Origin: Larkinella punicea
Lineage (GTDB): Bacteria > Bacteroidota > Bacteroidia > Cytophagales > Spirosomataceae
Assembly (NCBI RefSeq): GCF_003334855.1
Contig: NZ_QOWE01000028.1
Span: forward strand, 1-64,000
Length of the DNA: 64,000 nt
Direction of reading: 5' to 3'
Shown here: positions 61,559-64,000 of the stretch, one piece after another
Layout: each line of letters opens with the position of its first letter
Position numbering within the stretch: position 1 is the first letter of the stretch
Notes under the pieces: generated by a model
Databases searched by the model: none
The model's input: the letters and a program-made list of their open reading frames with translations, nothing else
What the model was told of the DNA's origin: nothing
Program-made: the position numbers and the translations under genes

Positions 61559-63634
61559 TTACGGCTTTTTCGGAACAATCAGGAAAGGGTAGCTAAATGA
61601 TCCGATGGTGGTTTCGGGGAACCCGGTTTCGGCAACGGACGACCGGGCCATCACCTGAGCCCGGCCAAATAGTATTTCCAGCACATTGTTGACGCCCCTC
61701 ATGCTCAAATTGCCCCGTTCACGCATTTTAATGACATTACGCAGGTCAAATTTTTCGAGGGATGCCAGCACTTTGAACGTCTCGCTTCCGTAGGGCGCAG
61801 AAATTGCCACACGGCTCGGAATGATCAGGCTTTGCTTCGGCTCAAGTCGGTATTGGTCGGGCGTATCGGGCGTGTTCGGTCGGGGAAAAATAACCGACAC
61901 CAGGCCGTCGGGTTGAATGTCGATCACGGAATAATAGACCGGTAAATCGCCTGCATTGATCATGCGCACCGAGATCCAACCCGGCGGCAACGCCAGCAAC
62001 CCATTCTGAAGAAACGGCTCCCGGCTGGTGGTATCGTTGGCGTCGCGGCTTTGGGGTTTGTTGGGAAGGATTTCCATCCGAACGTCGATACCGGGATACG
62101 ACGGGTTGAAATTTTGCAGAAATTTGGCCTGTACATAATCCTGAATCCGGAGACTCACCCTTTCTGCCCCGCCCGGTTCATCCAGCCTTATCAAGTCGCC
62201 AAATTGCGTTCCGTCAGACGTTCGCTTCACGGCCACCCGCGAAAATCCCGCGGAATCGCGCTGGCAGAGTTGCAAGTCGGGCGTCGTCCGGTCAAATTTC
62301 ACCAGCGGCAGTTTAGCCAATGAAGCTTGCATCTGTTGTCGCAAGGCGGGTCGCGGCAGGCTGTCGAGACTAACCCGAACCGTCAGATCGCCAAAAGTCC
62401 GTTCCTGCAGAAACACCCAGTATTCACTCTCCAGACCCGGAGGAAGCGGTTTGGCCAGGTTGATGGTCGTCGAAAACAGCGTACCGGTCGTTACGGTGCC
62501 CGAAACCGCCTTCGTTGCCATCGCGGGATTTTGGGTTCCGGCCGGGCAAACGCGGACGGTTGTTCCGGGATAAATCATTTCCAACCGCCCCGCCGGAATG
62601 GTCAACTGGCGCCGGTTTTCGGCCATTTCGCTGAGGGTGTAATAGGGCTGCTGCTCCACCACCTGCCCCCCAAACAGTTGCCGGTCCACATCCCCTTCCA
62701 CTTCGGGGTGCTGACTCTTGCCCATGCGCAGCAACTCCGTGACAATCCGGTTAAATAATAACCGGTAGGTCTCCCCCGGCCGAAGGTTCGTCATCGATCG
62801 GGTGAAAGCGTAGGAGAGTGATCCGGCGGGCATTTTGGTCGCCGTAATGCACTCCTGATTGACTTCGTTTGCCCGGGCCGCCGAGATCACGACGTAGGGT
62901 GCCATATCGGTCTGGCTGGCGGGGCGGTTGTAGGTCGCAGCCAAAAAAGGACGCGTTTTTTGCGCAACCGGAGGGGCGGTTTTGGTTTTATGATTTGCCA
63001 GATACATCGTTTTTTTGTTGCCGCGTACGAGGAACGGGCCATCGTTTCCGCGCGTAATGGTGCCGGAATGACAGGCATCGGCAATCAGCAGGACGTCGCC
63101 ACCGACCCCTAGTTTGGTACGGAGCCGGTTGATGGATTCGCCCAGATCTTCATCGCGCAGGTGCTGGCTTCCGTCATACGCTGCAAACTCACCGGTTGTA
63201 TCGCTCGGTGCGCCGTAACACACAATGGCTTCGTCGAGGGCATCCAGTTCGTCGCTGTCATTATCATTAATCTGCTGGCCGTGGCTGGAGAAATGAATGA
63301 CCACAATATCCCCTTTCTGGCTATGGGCAATCAGGGTGTCTACGGCCGCCAGAATACCCTTCCGGGTCGCTTTGTCGTCGCGCAGCACGACGATGTCCGT
63401 AAAATTTTGCCGTTTCAGCGCTCCCTGAATCAGCAACACATCGTTGGCCGAATTGATATCCGGCCAGTCGGTGTTGCCCCGGTTTTTGTTGGTTTCGTTC
63501 GGGTAGTCGCCAATGGCTACAATGAGCGCTCGTTTGGTCTGGGCCAGCGCGGGCGTCGTTGCCAGCACCAACGTAGCTAAAACCGCCAGAACCGAATACG
63601 GGATAAATGGAGGCAGGATAGGCATAGAGAACAC
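61559..63634 (-). CDS. Caspase-family (C14) protein with C-terminal beta domain
   Basis: A 691-residue exported protein with a signal (YSVLAVLATLVLATTPALAQ). The caspase-like p20 domain has both catalytic residues, H119 (VIHFSSHGQQ) and C188 (LIADACHSGTI). The middle region is beta-rich with an unclear role. The last 190 residues (PPGWISVRMINAGDLPVYYS, GLVSVIFPRP, APYGSETFKVLASLEKFDL) resemble DUF4384, common in bacterial caspase proteins. Starts at 63634 or 63625 are equally possible. The gene lies 95 bp after a TPR gene on the same strand. The substrates are unknown; metacaspase-like enzymes often cut after Arg or Lys. Confidence 0.88.
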   Translation of the reverse strand: MFSMPILPPFIPYSVLAVLATLVLATTPALAQTKRALIVAIGDYPNETNKNRGNTDWPDINSANDVLLIQGALKRQNFTDIVVLRDDKATRKGILAAVDTLIAHSQKGDIVVIHFSSHGQQINDNDSDELDALDEAIVCYGAPSDTTGEFAAYDGSQHLRDEDLGESINRLRTKLGVGGDVLLIADACHSGTITRGNDGPFLVRGNKKTMYLANHKTKTAPPVAQKTRPFLAATYNRPASQTDMAPYVVISAARANEVNQECITATKMPAGSLSYAFTRSMTNLRPGETYRLLFNRIVTELLRMGKSQHPEVEGDVDRQLFGGQVVEQQPYYTLSEMAENRRQLTIPAGRLEMIYPGTTVRVCPAGTQNPAMATKAVSGTVTTGTLFSTTINLAKPLPPGLESEYWVFLQERTFGDLTVRVSLDSLPRPALRQQMQASLAKLPLVKFDRTTPDLQLCQRDSAGFSRVAVKRTSDGTQFGDLIRLDEPGGAERVSLRIQDYVQAKFLQNFNPSYPGIDVRMEILPNKPQSRDANDTTSREPFLQNGLLALPPGWISVRMINAGDLPVYYSVIDIQPDGLVSVIFPRPNTPDTPDQYRLEPKQSLIIPSRVAISAPYGSETFKVLASLEKFDLRNVIKMRERGNLSMRGVNNVLEILFGRAQVMARSSVAETGFPETTIGSFSYPFLIVPKKP

Positions 63635-63729
63635 GACTTGGATTGAGAGACTGTATTTAGTGGGTTATTCCGAAAACCGGGGAAAAAGTAACAGGTGAGA
63701 ACGACCGAAATGGGTTAAGAGTAGCGGTT

Positions 63730-64000
63730 TTATTTCTTTTCCGGGCAATAGGTTCGGATCAAGTTCATAAACCCGGTGTCCGGTTTGATGGGATCAAAAT
63801 CGGGATTGGTCAGAATGACGCTGGCATCGGTGCCGAAGCCTTGTTTAAAGGCTTTCTCCAAGTGGGGTAACGCTTCTCTGGTGTTGCCCTGCCGCGCAAA
63901 CCAGCGGGCATAAAAATAGGGCGCTTCCCACAGATTGACTGTGGCTATTTTTTCGAGCCGTTGCCCCCACTGCCAGGCTTCGGCATACCGGTTTTGGCGC
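63730..64000 (-). CDS. TPR-repeat protein, C-terminal end (runs off the window)
   Basis: The last 90 residues of a tetratricopeptide protein that enters from the right edge. It reads RQNRYAEAWQWGQRLEKI, then NLWEAPYFYARWFARQGNT, REALPHLEKAFKQGFGTDAS, and ends near MNLIRTYCPEKK with TAA at 63730. The pattern of W/A/Y residues at fixed spacing is TPR. The start and any signal are outside. It is the upstream neighbour of the caspase gene and probably in one operon with it. Confidence 0.75.
   Translation of the reverse strand, partial: RQNRYAEAWQWGQRLEKIATVNLWEAPYFYARWFARQGNTREALPHLEKAFKQGFGTDASVILTNPDFDPIKPDTGFMNLIRTYCPEKK

Overview
The window looks like chromosomal DNA of a moderately GC-rich (roughly 55% by eye) Bacteroidota, most probably a cytophagalean of the Spirosoma/Larkinella type. 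The support is a SusC/SusD pair, a FecR anti-sigma protein, a GH97 glycosidase, CHU_C and T9SS-like secreted proteins, TAnnTTTG promoter-like boxes, and many intergenic palindromic repeats. I see no rRNA, tRNA, CRISPR array, prophage or transposase gene.

Layout. 0.3-2 kb: luciferase-like monooxygenase and a 2OG-Fe(II) dioxygenase. 2-6.6 kb: a large secreted propeller/HEAT/cytochrome c protein and a decayed glycosidase-like gene. 6.8-13.3 kb: CPA1 cation/proton antiporter, MdaB-like quinone reductase divergent from a LysR regulator, DUF389 membrane protein, ClC chloride transporter. 13.4-18.1 kb: TPR protein, thioredoxin-like protein, and a soluble PAS histidine kinase overlapping a receiver-CRP fusion regulator. 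18.2-31.4 kb: a long minus-strand run: FecR, RidA, PLP lyase, amidohydrolase, sugar dehydrogenase-cytochrome c, cytochrome c, sugar dehydrogenase, second PLP lyase, second amidohydrolase, BASS transporter, SMP-30 lactonase. 31.6-38.9 kb: DUF5009 membrane protein, CHU_C surface protein, S8 protease, GH97, cold-shock protein. 39-47.8 kb: SusD/SusC, a PHP-GDPD fusion and a clan GH-A glycosidase. 47.8-54.9 kb: HsdM-HsdS-AAA ATPase module without HsdR, flanked by two paralogous secreted-protein genes. 55.2-64 kb: GH2, M28 peptidase, DUF885 peptidase, caspase-like protein and the end of a TPR gene.

Two regions stand out. In the 18-31 kb run almost every enzyme carries an export signal. The PLP enzymes and RidA have twin-arginine signals; the amidohydrolases, propellers and cytochromes have Sec-type signals. 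Read together they suggest an oxidative, non-phosphorylating route for an (N-acyl) amino sugar outside the inner membrane: oxidation to the lactone, lactone opening, deacylation, ammonia elimination, then uptake of the keto-acid. Only the family assignments are established; the pathway is inference. The second is the restriction-like module, which has translationally coupled methylase and specificity genes and an SMC/ABC-type ATPase but no restriction subunit. It lies between direct repeats of about 96% identity that could delete or have acquired it.

Short hairpins and mosaic palindromes fill many of the larger intergenic gaps, including those inside the 18-31 kb run. Two distant loci share the same four-hairpin arrangement, and two others share an 18-bp core repeat.
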